Shown here piece after piece: positions 17,171 to 25,839 of a DNA stretch of 64,000 nucleotides (position 1 is the stretch's first letter; the number at the start of each line of letters is the position of its first letter). This DNA is from Pinibacter sp031553495 (GTDB lineage: Bacteria; Bacteroidota; Bacteroidia; Chitinophagales; Chitinophagaceae): NCBI GenBank assembly GCA_031553495.1, contig JAVBLN010000024.1, forward strand, positions 240,656-304,655. The letters are read 5' to 3'. Made by a program: the position numbers and the translations under genes. The notes below the pieces were generated by a model. It did no database searches and was not told where the DNA came from. It saw nothing but the letters and a program-made list of their open reading frames with translations.

Positions 17171-18265
17171 TTAATACAATGTCACTTCTTTTTTATCGGC
17201 ACTCATTCGGTAATTCATTGAAGGATTTGCCAAATGAAGCGCTTCCAATACTTCTAGTAAACTTTCATCCTTATAGTTGCCTGTAAAATGCAATGCTTCT
17301 ATTGCTCCGTTCTCTATTTTTACAGAAACGCCATACCATCTCTCCAACTCTTTTGCAACCTGGGTAAGCGGAGAACCGCTAAAGAATAACTTATTCTCCG
17401 TCCATGCTGTTTCCGGCATTTGATCTATTATCGGACTTATTTTTAATGTCTCTATTTTAATCAAATTTGGATAATGGTTATCATTTTGCGCCTTATGTAC
17501 GCCGGTTTTAACCAAAGCTTCGCCTTTGGTTATCACAATTTTTTGCAATGGCTTCAAAACAAATTCTTGATGCTCTTCATCATTCTTTTTAAGTGAAACC
17601 ATGATTTTTCCGTTTATCAACGATGCCTCCGTTTTCTCTTCATCCGGGTAAGCCCGTACATCAAAGGATGTACCCAATACTTTTATTTTCATTGTGGAAG
17701 TATGAATGATAAAGGGCATAGATGCATTTGCTGACACATCAAAAAAAGCTTCACCAGACAAATACAATTCCCGCGTTGCGGTATTGAATGATTGTGAAAG
17801 TTGAATGGTGCTGCCGCCTTTAAGTATAATGGATGTACCGTCGGCTAAAAGGAATGTTTTACGTTCACCCTTATCTGCTATAAATATTGTATTTGAATGT
17901 TTGTTGCCAACATAATTTTTCCAAACAAAAAATAAAGCACCTGCGCATATTGCAAATAGAAAGATGGCTGCGATATTTCGATATTTCCGAAATGCTCTTT
18001 TAATGAAAAATAACGGAGCTTTCTCTTTTTCCAAACCACTTTTTTTATAGCCTGTTTTTGATTTTATTTCTTCAAAAATTTCATCAAGATCAAAATCGCC
18101 GTGATGCTCCGCCAAATCGCTTTGATACACTTCAAAAAAGATTTCGTTTAGCTCAGATTCATATTGTTTATCTACAGCCATCTCTTTAAGCAAAAGCATT
18201 TCCTCATAAGTGATTTCTTCATTGAGAAACTTGTAACATAATTCTTTAAAGCTTAATGACTGCAT
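17171..18265 (-). CDS. FecR-family anti-sigma factor
   Basis: 364 residues from the ATG at 18265; the 24 extra codons upstream do not look like family sequence. The N-terminal cytoplasmic part binds the sigma factor (FLNEEITYEEM and onward). One membrane segment (IAAIFLFAICAGALFFVW) follows. The FecR periplasmic domain has the typical DKGERKTFLLADGTSIILKG and YLSGEAFFDV. The C-terminal DUF4974 domain (LFFSGSPLTQVAKELERWYG through LLEVLEALHL) is the part that reads the STN domain of SusC. It sits between the ECF sigma gene and susC, the normal order for such loci. Confidence 0.93.
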   Translation of the reverse strand: MQSLSFKELCYKFLNEEITYEEMLLLKEMAVDKQYESELNEIFFEVYQSDLAEHHGDFDLDEIFEEIKSKTGYKKSGLEKEKAPLFFIKRAFRKYRNIAAIFLFAICAGALFFVWKNYVGNKHSNTIFIADKGERKTFLLADGTSIILKGGSTIQLSQSFNTATRELYLSGEAFFDVSANASMPFIIHTSTMKIKVLGTSFDVRAYPDEEKTEASLINGKIMVSLKKNDEEHQEFVLKPLQKIVITKGEALVKTGVHKAQNDNHYPNLIKIETLKISPIIDQMPETAWTENKLFFSGSPLTQVAKELERWYGVSVKIENGAIEALHFTGNYKDESLLEVLEALHLANPSMNYRMSADKKEVTLY

Positions 18266-18556
18266 GATACTTATTAAATAGAATGGTGTTAAAAAGAAAT
18301 GGTGTTGATTATTATAAATAAATCTTTTGCTACTCACTATATTTTCGGAACATGTGATTTAACCTGGTTTTTCCGGTTAAACACTTTTTCATTTTTCCAT
18401 AGATATTCTGCTGTTGAACGGAGCGTCGCAACAAAAGTTCCATCAGGGCTCCATAGCTGATTTCCCAAAAAATCAAAACCTCTACTCGTAAAAAACCGGA
18501 TTTCAAAACAGCTATTCATAATAAGACCCGAACTTAAGCAGGGATAAGACAGTAGG
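18266..18556. other. 291-bp gap between sigma and fecR genes
   Basis: Holds the promoter region of fecR and the short repeat D copy (18395-18482). A 60-codon minus-strand frame here is the translation of that repeat and was not accepted. Confidence 0.7.
18395..18482 (-). repeat. Repeat D copy 1 (shortened relative of repeat A)
   Basis: Contains CTGTTGAACGGAGCGTCGCAAC and, later, AGGGCTC, GCTGATTTCCCAAAAAATCA. It matches 37256-37345 closely. The CGTCGCAAC part, the later CTGATTCCC-like edge and the A run line up with repeat A, with the centre GCGACGC on the reverse strand. Part of the A sequence is missing. Confidence 0.7.
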
Positions 18557-19174
18557 TTAAAACTTTTTTTCTAAAGTTTTTAAAACAATGAGTACGAAAG
18601 GAATAAAAGTTTCCGAATTTTTTGAAAGATATTCTCTTATCTGGCGGAGCGCTCTTACAATATACGTTTTGGAAGACACTATGGAAATATTTAGCCGTTG
18701 TGCAATCTGCTCGTGAGTAAGGCCTTCAAAGCGGTGCAAAACGAATACTTCCTTTACCTTAGCCGGAAGCACCTCTATGGCATTATTTATTGATCTGTTT
18801 AATTCTTTATACTCTATATCAGTTTGAACATCAATAGGACTTTTACAAACACGATCCAGCAACACATCGATATTGGAAAAGGTGAGCACTTTTTTTCTGA
18901 AAAAATTTAAAACCAGGTTTCGGGAAACAACATACAGGAACGAATCGAAGTTGTTTACGGCAGGAAGTTTTTCCTTTCCCTTCCAGATTTTCACAAATAC
19001 GTCCTGCGCCAAATCCCTCGCCTGTTCAGAGCATTTCGTAAAATGATAGCAAATGCCGTAGACTTTTGTCCAGTAGGAATTGAACAACTTTCTGAAAGCC
19101 AATTCGTCTCCCAGGGCAATCTGCTCTAACAATTCAGTTTCATTATGAGGGGCAATCGAAGACAAAGAATTCAA
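18557..19174 (-). CDS. ECF-type RNA polymerase sigma-70 factor (FecI/RpoE-like)
   Basis: 205 residues. Region 2 is clear: ALGDELAFRKLFNSYWTKVY, then ARDLAQDVFVKIW. Region 4 is PAKVKEVFVLHRFEGLTHEQ, followed by IAQRLNISIVSSKTYIVRAL, the helix-turn-helix that reads the -35 element. The protein ends in a hydrophobic tail. This is the form found with FecR and SusC/SusD in Bacteroidota. When SusC signals substrate uptake, FecR should release this factor to transcribe susCD and perhaps the enzyme genes downstream. Confidence 0.93.
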   Translation of the reverse strand: MNSLSSIAPHNETELLEQIALGDELAFRKLFNSYWTKVYGICYHFTKCSEQARDLAQDVFVKIWKGKEKLPAVNNFDSFLYVVSRNLVLNFFRKKVLTFSNIDVLLDRVCKSPIDVQTDIEYKELNRSINNAIEVLPAKVKEVFVLHRFEGLTHEQIAQRLNISIVSSKTYIVRALRQIREYLSKNSETFIPFVLIVLKTLEKKF

Positions 19175-19368
19175 TTAAAATTTATCCATCTCAAAATAAC
19201 AACCTTTTCATTACATTGCCATAGTTTAGTTCGAGTATTTCAAATTTCAGCCGGAGAAGAAACCAACAATCAGTAAATCCGTATTGATAATAATGTAATT
19301 GTTTATTATGCAACCCCATTTTGAATGTTGACTTTTGAATTATGTAGCACCATTCATGAACTTCCCCT

Positions 19369-19376
19369 TACCTTTG
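19369..19376 (+). promoter_or_regulatory. -7 box of folD
   Basis: TACCTTTG matches the Bacteroidota -7 consensus TAnnTTTG and ends four bases before the ATG, so the transcript would have almost no leader. No TTTG -33 box was found at the usual spacing. Confidence 0.55.
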
Positions 19377-19380
19377 CGCA

Positions 19381-20262
19381 ATGCAAATCTTAGACGGAAA
19401 TCTTGTATCGAAAACTACCAAAGAAGCCCTTGCACTTAAAGTGGCTCAGTTAAAGGCTGAAGGTAAAAAAATACCGCACCTGGCAGCTATTTTGGTGGGT
19501 AATAACGGAGCCAGCGAAACATATGTAGGCTCCAAGGTAAAAGCCTGTGAAGAAATTGGTTACAAATCCACGCTCATGCGAATGGAAGAAACTACCAGTG
19601 AATATAAACTGCTTGAGGAGATCGAAAGCCTCAACAATGATCCCGATGTGGATGGCATACTGGTGCAACTGCCATTACCAAAACATATTTCCGACGAAAA
19701 GGTTATCAATGCTATTTCTCCCAATAAAGATGTAGACGGTTTTCACCCTGTAAACATCGGAAAAATGGTGCAGGGCATTTCCACTTTTATACCGGCAACT
19801 CCCTATGGCATTATGCTGTTATTGAAGCATTATAAAATTGAAACCGCAGGTAAGCAGGCAGTAGTAATTGGCCGCAGCAATATTGTAGGACGACCAATGA
19901 GTATACTATTAAGTGCCAATACCAACCCGGGCAATTGTACGGTTACCATATGCCACTCGCAAACAAAAAATCTGAATGAGATTTGCCGTGAAGCGGATAT
20001 TATAGTTGCGGCTTTAGGTAAACCCGAGTTTGTTACCGGCGACATGGTTAAGGAAGGCGCTATCGTTATTGACGTAGGTATAAGCCGCGTGCCCGATGCT
20101 ACTAAGAAAAAAGGATTTGCATTAAAAGGAGATGTAAATTATTCGGAAGTGGCGCCCAAATGCAGCTATATAACACCAGTTCCCGGCGGCGTAGGCCCAA
20201 TGACAATTGCCGCCCTTATGAAAAACACTTACAAAGCCTGCGAGGAAAATAATTTTGATTAA
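19381..20262 (+). CDS. folD: Bifunctional methylenetetrahydrofolate dehydrogenase / methenyltetrahydrofolate cyclohydrolase
   Basis: 293 residues, the normal length. Family landmarks are NNGASETYVGSKVKACEEIG (Tyr and Lys of the active site), DGILVQLPLPKHI, NPNKDVDGFHP-like NKDVDGFHPVNIG, GRSNIVGRP at the nucleotide-binding turn, and TPVPGGVGPMTIAALM near the end. It interconverts methylene-, methenyl- and formyl-tetrahydrofolate for purine and methionine synthesis in the cytosol. The start is ATG directly after a -7 box. A repeat A copy follows the stop. Confidence 0.97.
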   Translation: MQILDGNLVSKTTKEALALKVAQLKAEGKKIPHLAAILVGNNGASETYVGSKVKACEEIGYKSTLMRMEETTSEYKLLEEIESLNNDPDVDGILVQLPLPKHISDEKVINAISPNKDVDGFHPVNIGKMVQGISTFIPATPYGIMLLLKHYKIETAGKQAVVIGRSNIVGRPMSILLSANTNPGNCTVTICHSQTKNLNEICREADIIVAALGKPEFVTGDMVKEGAIVIDVGISRVPDATKKKGFALKGDVNYSEVAPKCSYITPVPGGVGPMTIAALMKNTYKACEENNFD

Positions 20263-20315
20263 CAAGCAGGCTCATGCTATACTGCCAGCAGTATAATATT
20301 GTGCATTTTTTGTGG

Positions 20316-20385
20316 CACCGGCGGCATTGCTACTATTAAGCATCGTTGTGTCACTCACTTGTACGGCAGGAATTCTATTCAACAA
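20316..20385 (+). repeat. Repeat A copy 8, with extended left arm
   Basis: Consensus-like core and halves, with half 2 ending GAATTCTATTCAAC. Upstream at 20278-20295 is TATACTG, CCAG, CAGTATA, a 7-bp hairpin, then ATATTGTGCA and a T run. Copies 13 and 18 have a related left arm. Confidence 0.95.
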
Positions 20386-20495
20386 AGTGAAACATTCGTG
20401 CCCAATTTTTGCAGCATATAGCATAAGTAAAAATGCAAGACACTATATGAAAAGCTGATATATATTATACATCAATCATTCAATAATTCAATAAT

Positions 20496-21107
20496 TTGAC
20501 ATCGTCACAACTATCGCTTCCGGTAATGGAAGCATTTTACACAATACAGGGCGAAGGTTTTCACCAGGGCAAAGCCGCGTATTTCATAAGGCTTGGCGGC
20601 TGCGATGTAGGCTGCGTATGGTGCGATGTAAGAGAAAGCTGGGAAGCGGAAAGTCATCCGGTTATCACCATTGAAAAAATAGTATCCGAAGCGGCATCAT
20701 ACCCCGGAAGAATGGCTGTGATTACAGGCGGCGAACCGTTAATGCACAATCTTGACGCTCTTACCAAAGCTTTGCACAATGCCGGTTTTCAAACGAATAT
20801 CGAAACTTCAGGTTCTTCGTCGCTTAGCGGAAACTGGGATTGGATTTGCCTCTCCCCTAAAAAGTTCAAGTCTCCACTGCCGGAAGTATTACCGTTAGCC
20901 AACGAACTGAAAGTGGTTGTATTTAATAACTCAGATTTTGAATGGGCAGAAAAATATGCCGCGGAAGTTTCGCCAACGTGTAAGCTATATTTGCAACCCG
21001 AATGGAGCAAAGCAGATAAAATTACTCCGTTGCTTATTGATTATATAAAACTTCATCCCAAATGGGAGTTAAGCCTGCAAATACACAAGTATATTAATGT
21101 ACCGTAG
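20496..21107 (+). CDS. queE: 7-carboxy-7-deazaguanine synthase
   Basis: 203 residues. Radical-SAM enzyme converting carboxy-tetrahydropterin to 7-carboxy-7-deazaguanine in the queuosine pathway. The substrate-binding opening is MEAFYTIQGEGFHQGKAAYF. The cluster motif is GGCDVGCVWCDV (CxxxCxxC, as in many QueE). TGGEPLMH is the GGE motif that binds SAM. It ends with SLQIHKYINVP, typical of the family. The frame opens at a TTG; the ATG at 20526 would remove ten residues, and the homologous N-terminus favours a start before it. No other queuosine gene lies nearby. Confidence 0.95.
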   Translation: MTSSQLSLPVMEAFYTIQGEGFHQGKAAYFIRLGGCDVGCVWCDVRESWEAESHPVITIEKIVSEAASYPGRMAVITGGEPLMHNLDALTKALHNAGFQTNIETSGSSSLSGNWDWICLSPKKFKSPLPEVLPLANELKVVVFNNSDFEWAEKYAAEVSPTCKLYLQPEWSKADKITPLLIDYIKLHPKWELSLQIHKYINVP

Positions 21108-21236
21108 GGAAATTTGAAAATTTGAAAATGCTTTTGGACTGGCATTGTTTATTTTTTTTGAACACCACATTTTCACATTAATTTAAATCTCAATAATTCA
21201 ATGATTCGATTATTTGATTATTCGTAATTTACACCT

Positions 21237-23153
21237 ATGCAAAAGCTCTGTACTATTGTTGCCATTCTGTTGTTGATGTGCAATACAGCAAATGCGCAAT
21301 TTGATCCCGGAAAGATAAACAAAAAGGCAGCCCAGCTATATAGCAAAGCAATGGAGCTGGCTGAATCTGGCGATTTCGTTAACAGCATTCAGACACTCAA
21401 AGATGCGTTAAAAACAGAGCCTAATTTTATTGATGCACACCTTTCCATTGCAGGCTTGTACGGTGAATTAAAAAACTACGACTCCTCCATTTATTACTAT
21501 GAAAAAGCCAGGCAGATTGATTATAAATACTTCCAGGATTATAACCTACCCTACTCTATTAACCTTGCCGGCAAAGGCCGCTTTGAAGATGCCAAAAAAG
21601 CTGTTGATACGTTTCTGGCTATTCCCAACTTAAATGAATCGAGCATAAAAGCAGGCAATTACAGAAAGAAAACTTACGAGTTCGCTATAGATTATGCGGC
21701 AAACAATCCTGTAAACACCTATACATTCGCACCCAGAAATCTTGGCGATAGCGTAAATACAAAAATGCTGGAATACTATCCCACATTAACTATCGATGGA
21801 AAGGAACTCATTTTTACACGCCGTGTAAATAATATGAATGAAGATTTCTACGGCAGCTTTTTACTGGATGACAACAAATGGAGCAATGCTAAATTGCTGT
21901 CAGGCAATATAAATTCCAACCTGAATGAAGGCGCACAAAACATTTCGCAGGATGGCAAATGGCTTATTTTCACCGGCTGTAATTTTCCTGATGGATATGG
22001 AAGTTGCGATTTATACATTTCTTATTTAACACAGGATGGATGGAGTATTCCGGAAAATTTGGGAGGCCGTGTGAATACTGAAAACTGGGAATCGGCGCCA
22101 AGCTTATCTCCCGACAAACGCGATTTATATTTTGCCAGCCGCAGACCCGATGGCTTCGGCGGAAGCGATATTTATGTTTGTCATTTATTGCCTAACGGAA
22201 AATTTGGTCAGCCGGAAAATTTAGGTCCCGAAGTAAATACCGCCGGTGATGAAAGTTGCCCGTTTATACATGCCGATAATCAAACCTTATACTTCACTTC
22301 AAACGGGCATCCCGGCTATGGCGGCGACGATTTGTTTATGGCTCGCAAAGGCCCGAAAGGGAAATGGAGTCAGCCAAAAAATCTTGGTTATCCTATTAAT
22401 ACTATTGAAAACGAAGGCAGCCTTGTAATAACAGCCGATGGTCAAACCGCTTATTATGCCAGCGACAGAAACGATTCCCGCGGAGGACTGGATATATACA
22501 CTTTTGAAATGCGCAATGATGTGCGGCCAATAAAAACGCTTTGGGTAAAAGGAAAAGTGTTCGATGCCAAAACAAAAAACGGGCTGCCATCGGCAGTGGA
22601 ACTCACCAATCTTACCACACGTGAAGTAGTAAGCAAAATACAAACCGACGAAACCGGCAACTACCTGATTACGTTGCCCACAGGCCGCGATTATGCTTTT
22701 AATGTAAATAGAAGAGGTTACCTGTTTTATTCTGAAAACTTTTCGTTTATACATAAATCACCGGACTCCACTTACAATATTGATATCCCTTTGCAACCAT
22801 TGGAAGCTAACGCCACTATTGTGTTAAAAAATATTTTCTTTGATTTTAATAAAACAGAACTCAAGCCCGAGTCACAGGTGGAACTTGATAAAATAGTTTC
22901 ATTATTGAAAGAAAATGCTTCGCTAAAAATACAGATCAACGGCCATACCGATAATGTGGGAAAAGCAGCAGATAATATGAAGTTATCCAACGGCAGGGCA
23001 CAAAGTGTAGTGAGCTATATTACATCAAAAGGTATAAACGCCGACAGGCTTTCGTTCCAGGGCTTTGGCGCCACACACCCAATTGCCACCAACGATACCG
23101 AAGAAGGACGGGCCCAAAACAGAAGAACAGAATTAAAGGTGGTAACAAATTAA
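21237..23153 (+). CDS. OmpA-family protein with TPR, five-blade propeller and CRD domains (PorE-like)
   Basis: 638 residues. A signal peptide (to about residue 20) is followed by TPR repeats (25-130). Five PD40/WD40-like blades follow (about 180-430), visible as recurring phrases such as SPDKRDLYFASRRPDGFGGS and TADGQTAYYASDRNDSRGG. Next comes a carboxypeptidase-regulatory-like domain (about 435-515). The OmpA C-terminal domain (about 525-638) has NIFFDFNKTELKPES and the peptidoglycan-binding INGHTDNVG. This order matches PorE, the type IX secretion component that anchors the machine to peptidoglycan. SprA is encoded in the same window. Other OmpA proteins of this layout exist, so the PorE role is probable but not proven. 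Confidence 0.85.
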   Translation: MQKLCTIVAILLLMCNTANAQFDPGKINKKAAQLYSKAMELAESGDFVNSIQTLKDALKTEPNFIDAHLSIAGLYGELKNYDSSIYYYEKARQIDYKYFQDYNLPYSINLAGKGRFEDAKKAVDTFLAIPNLNESSIKAGNYRKKTYEFAIDYAANNPVNTYTFAPRNLGDSVNTKMLEYYPTLTIDGKELIFTRRVNNMNEDFYGSFLLDDNKWSNAKLLSGNINSNLNEGAQNISQDGKWLIFTGCNFPDGYGSCDLYISYLTQDGWSIPENLGGRVNTENWESAPSLSPDKRDLYFASRRPDGFGGSDIYVCHLLPNGKFGQPENLGPEVNTAGDESCPFIHADNQTLYFTSNGHPGYGGDDLFMARKGPKGKWSQPKNLGYPINTIENEGSLVITADGQTAYYASDRNDSRGGLDIYTFEMRNDVRPIKTLWVKGKVFDAKTKNGLPSAVELTNLTTREVVSKIQTDETGNYLITLPTGRDYAFNVNRRGYLFYSENFSFIHKSPDSTYNIDIPLQPLEANATIVLKNIFFDFNKTELKPESQVELDKIVSLLKENASLKIQINGHTDNVGKAADNMKLSNGRAQSVVSYITSKGINADRLSFQGFGATHPIATNDTEEGRAQNRRTELKVVTN

Positions 23154-23223
23154 GCAACATTCCATAAAGTGCATCCGTTTCTATTATCAATCAGTCCGGC
23201 ATGTAGAAAGTTTTTTATTATGA

Positions 23224-23293
23224 GCCGGGCGGCATTGCTACTATTATGCATCCGTTGCGTCGCACTCTTCGGCTATTTGTTCGCTATTGTGCA
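23224..23293 (+). repeat. Repeat A copy 9, diverged GCGTCGC variant
   Basis: Half 1 is intact (CGGCATTGCTACTATTATGC), followed by CCGTTGCGTCGCACTCTTCGG. Half 2 is decayed (CTATTTGTTCGCTATTGTGC). Confidence 0.8.
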
Positions 23294-23411
23294 ATGTGCG
23301 GCAATTCGTCGAGTTTGCACCGCCCTGCAAAGCAGGCAGCATAGAACAACCTATATCCGGCGTTTGTAAAAAAATAATGCATGCTTTTTCGTTGCTGAAA
23401 GCAACAGTATA

Positions 23412-23434
23412 GGACTTCAAGGCTGCAAGCCTTG
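23412..23434. repeat. 10-bp perfect hairpin, 3-base loop
   Basis: CTTCAAGGCT, GCA, AGCCTTGAAG, 12 bases past the stop of the minus-strand response regulator gene. It has no T run, so termination is uncertain. Confidence 0.7.
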
Positions 23435-23445
23435 AAGAGCGAAGC

Positions 23446-24213
23446 TTACTTCGGGCGGCCTTCCAGCCAGCTTTTAAAGCTGCTTACACGTTCGCGGCTT
23501 ATAATGGCATCAATGCCCTGCACTGGAACTGTTAATTCTACAATCAGCCGGTTGTTATAGTATGTCGTAATTTTTTTTATAGAATCGATATGAATAATAA
23601 GCTTACGATTAATTCTAAAAAACAAATTACGGTCGAGCATTTTTTCAATTTGCTCTAACGAATAATCAAGGGGAATTTTTTGATGTATCACCGAGTTGGC
23701 CCATGTTATACCATCTTCAAAATATACTGCCAGTATATCTTTGGTCTTAACATAAATAAGCTGGTTGTTCATTTTTCCGATCAGCCTCGCATGTTCGCGC
23801 CTGAAAAATTCTTCAGCTATTTTTGATACATCAATATTTGTATGTGAAGGCTGCTTAAAATGATCGAATTTTTCCATCGCCCTGGCTAGGTCTTTCAGGT
23901 CAATTGGTTTCAACAAATAATCTACACTGTAAACTTTAAAAGCCTGCAATGCAAAATTGTCGTAAGCAGTGGTGAAAACAATAGGAATATTAACGCTAAC
24001 CTGTTCAAACATTTCAAAACAATTGCCATCCGATAATTGAATATCCATAAAGATGAGGTCGGCTTGCGGCGCAGGCAGGCTTTTAAAAAATCTTATTCCA
24101 TCGGCAACAGATTCTATCATCGCTATCACTTCCACTGAAAAATGGCCTTTGTGCAACAGTTGTACAAGTCTTTCGGCATTTAGTTTTTCGTCTTCAAATA
24201 TGACTACTTTCAT
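23446..24213 (-). CDS. LytTR-family response regulator
   Basis: 255 residues. The receiver domain (1-120) has acidic residues EDE at 7-9, the phospho-acceptor Asp57 in IFMDIQLSDG, Thr in FTTAYDN and Lys in LLKPID. The C-terminal LytTR domain (about 145-250) contains KDILAVYFEDGITW and FFRINRKLIIHIDSI, which bind DNA through loops rather than a helix-turn-helix. Its start overlaps the end of the kinase gene by 20 bp, so the two are made together. Systems of this type often control surface or polysaccharide genes; the target here is unknown. Confidence 0.93.
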   Translation of the reverse strand: MKVVIFEDEKLNAERLVQLLHKGHFSVEVIAMIESVADGIRFFKSLPAPQADLIFMDIQLSDGNCFEMFEQVSVNIPIVFTTAYDNFALQAFKVYSVDYLLKPIDLKDLARAMEKFDHFKQPSHTNIDVSKIAEEFFRREHARLIGKMNNQLIYVKTKDILAVYFEDGITWANSVIHQKIPLDYSLEQIEKMLDRNLFFRINRKLIIHIDSIKKITTYYNNRLIVELTVPVQGIDAIISRERVSSFKSWLEGRPK

Positions 24214-25276
24214 ACCTGTAAATTATCGGAAGTTTTACAATAAAGCTTTCGCTGTTCTCAATTATTTCTACCTTTTTAACGCTTGCCAGTTCATAGCGTT
24301 TCATAATATTTTCCAACCCTACGCCGGTGGTGTTTCGATCATTTCTTTTATTCAAATTGTTGGAAACAATTAATAAACCATTTTCATTTTTTACATGAAT
24401 GTACAAATGATTTTCTTTTGAAAAACGGTTATGCTTAACCGCATTTTCAATAAGCATTTGCAAGGTTGCAGGAGGCAATAGTCCATCGTTCTTCACCTGT
24501 TCATCAATATCAATCTCCAAAACTATGCAATCCTGGTGGCGAATTTGTATCAGAAAAATATACGACTCCAAAAACTCCAGTTCGGTATTTACGGATACGA
24601 GGTTCTCAAATTTTTTATCAAGTATATAACGATAAGTTTTGGCCAACTGCGTTATATACTCCGATGCAAGTTCGGGGCTTTTATATACCAATTGTGTAAG
24701 AACACTTAACGAATTGAAAAAGAAATGCGGCTCAATTTGGCTTTTAAGCACATCATACTTCGCCTGGATATTTTCACGCATTAATCTTTCTGTATTCAAC
24801 TGCGCTTCTTTCCAGTTTTTATAATAATAGATGATACCGTTATAACCCAGTATGAGTAAATAAAAGATAAAAACACCAAAAACAAGATCATAACTTAATG
24901 TTGAAAAACTTTGCCATGCGCCATACCTGTTAAAAAAAACAATATCGAACACACCATAGCAAAAAGAAAATATAAAAGCTACCACAACACCGTTCAACAG
25001 CAAGCCAAAAGATAGCACCAGCAAACGAAATGAAATAGGCCGGTTGTGAAATTTCTTTTCAATTTTTTCAGTAAAATAACTTGTCACTTCCCATGCTGCC
25101 AATCCGAAAACTACTACCAGCAAACTAAAAGATTGTCCACGCAAAAATTCCTTTCCCATTTCACTCGGGAAAGTAAGATCAAAAGATTTGAATACTACGC
25201 TCAGGATATACAGCACAATGATCCGTGCACTGTATTTCAATATTTTTTGTTGCGTATTTTCTGAAATAGCGATCAT
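24194..25276 (-). CDS. LytS/YehU-type sensor histidine kinase
   Basis: 360 residues. Four membrane segments occupy about residues 15-155 with no large sensor domain. The His_kinase domain has the phospho-acceptor His184 in QIEPHFFFNSL. The ATPase lobe has LPPATLQMLIENAVKHN (N box) and TGVGLENIMKRYEL (G box). It belongs to the class without a classic DHp HATPase arrangement that pairs with LytTR regulators. The gene overlaps the downstream regulator gene by 20 bp. The signal is unknown. Confidence 0.93.
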   Translation of the reverse strand: MIAISENTQQKILKYSARIIVLYILSVVFKSFDLTFPSEMGKEFLRGQSFSLLVVVFGLAAWEVTSYFTEKIEKKFHNRPISFRLLVLSFGLLLNGVVVAFIFSFCYGVFDIVFFNRYGAWQSFSTLSYDLVFGVFIFYLLILGYNGIIYYYKNWKEAQLNTERLMRENIQAKYDVLKSQIEPHFFFNSLSVLTQLVYKSPELASEYITQLAKTYRYILDKKFENLVSVNTELEFLESYIFLIQIRHQDCIVLEIDIDEQVKNDGLLPPATLQMLIENAVKHNRFSKENHLYIHVKNENGLLIVSNNLNKRNDRNTTGVGLENIMKRYELASVKKVEIIENSESFIVKLPIIYRYESSHI

Positions 25277-25302
25277 ATAGCAAGCTATGATTTTTTAATT
25301 AG

Positions 25303-25402
25303 ATGTAAGAGGTCAGAGGTCAGAAATCACTGTTGTTATAAGTTGGCTGTTGGCAGTAGAGAAAACTGAGATCAGAAGTCAGTTGCCGGTTACCAGTTGC
25401 CG
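25303..25402. repeat. Heptad tracts
   Basis: GAGGTCA words at 25309, TTGGCTG, TTGGCAG at 25343, AGATCAGAAGTCAG at 25369, then TTGCCGG, TTACCAG, TTGCCGG from 25383. Confidence 0.75.
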
Positions 25403-25433
25403 GTGTTGAAGTACAGGCTATACAATAAATTAT

Positions 25434-25612
25434 CACGTCCTGAAAAAGTAGATAGTTTTTTAGTTAGTTGTCACGCACCTGGCGCTAACATGTCGAACAG
25501 CACCGTTGTTTAACCACAAGGGGCACAATAGAGGCTCAAGGTACACAAGGGTTTGCTGAATTGTTACCAAGCCTTGTGTGCATTGTGCTTTCCTGGTGAA
25601 CCTTGTGGTTAA
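25434..25612 (-). repeat. Repeat B copy 2
   Basis: Carries the tail TCACGTCCTGAAAAAGTAGA and the hairpin from CCACAAGGGGCACAATAGAGG to GTGAACCTTGTGG, in the opposite orientation to copy 1. An insert with CACGCACCTGGCGC between tail and hairpin is shared with copy 3 but absent from copy 1. Confidence 0.75.
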
Positions 25613-25617
25613 AATAA

Positions 25618-25728
25618 ATTGAGAATTGAGAGTGGAGAATTGAGAATGCTTTAATCACTGATTGCAAGCCAAAACAAAAGCACTCATTACTCATTACTCA
25701 TTACTCATCACTCATTACTCATCACTCG
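25618..25728. repeat. Heptad tracts
   Basis: TTGAGAA, TTGAGAG, TGGAGAA, TTGAGAA at 25618-25645, and ACTCATT / ACTCATC repeated seven times at 25682-25727, ending at repeat A copy 10. Confidence 0.85.
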
Positions 25729-25797
25729 CTCAACAGCATTACTGCCGTACAAGTGAGTGACACAACGATGATGCCATGAAAAACTACCGCCGGTTCC
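25726..25797 (-). repeat. Repeat A copy 10, CATGGCATCATCG subtype
   Basis: The core is intact. On the reverse strand half 1 reads GGTAGTTTTTCATGGCATCA instead of the CTACTATTAAGC form, as in copies 6, 17 and 21. Confidence 0.93.
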
Positions 25798-25839
25798 ATA
25801 ATAAAAAACAATTCCATTAAACTGCTATTGAATAACAAA

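Larger units (their letters stand above)
25277..25839. other. 563-bp intergenic repeat mosaic, no gene
   Basis: Order: heptads (25303-25400), the GCCTGTACTTCAACACCGG motif on the minus strand, repeat B copy 2, further heptads, repeat A copy 10, then the end of the TonB-dependent receptor gene. Confidence 0.8.

Noticed and set aside
18337..18519. 60-codon minus-strand frame upstream of fecR
   Set aside because: It is the translation of repeat D, and the same sequence at 37256 does not keep the frame.
23412..23434. Terminator of the two-component operon
   Set aside because: The 10-bp stem is good but no T run follows on the minus strand, so it was listed as a hairpin only.
25434..25612. Complete insertion sequence at repeat B
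   Set aside because: There is no transposase frame; only an end-like tail and a hairpin are present.
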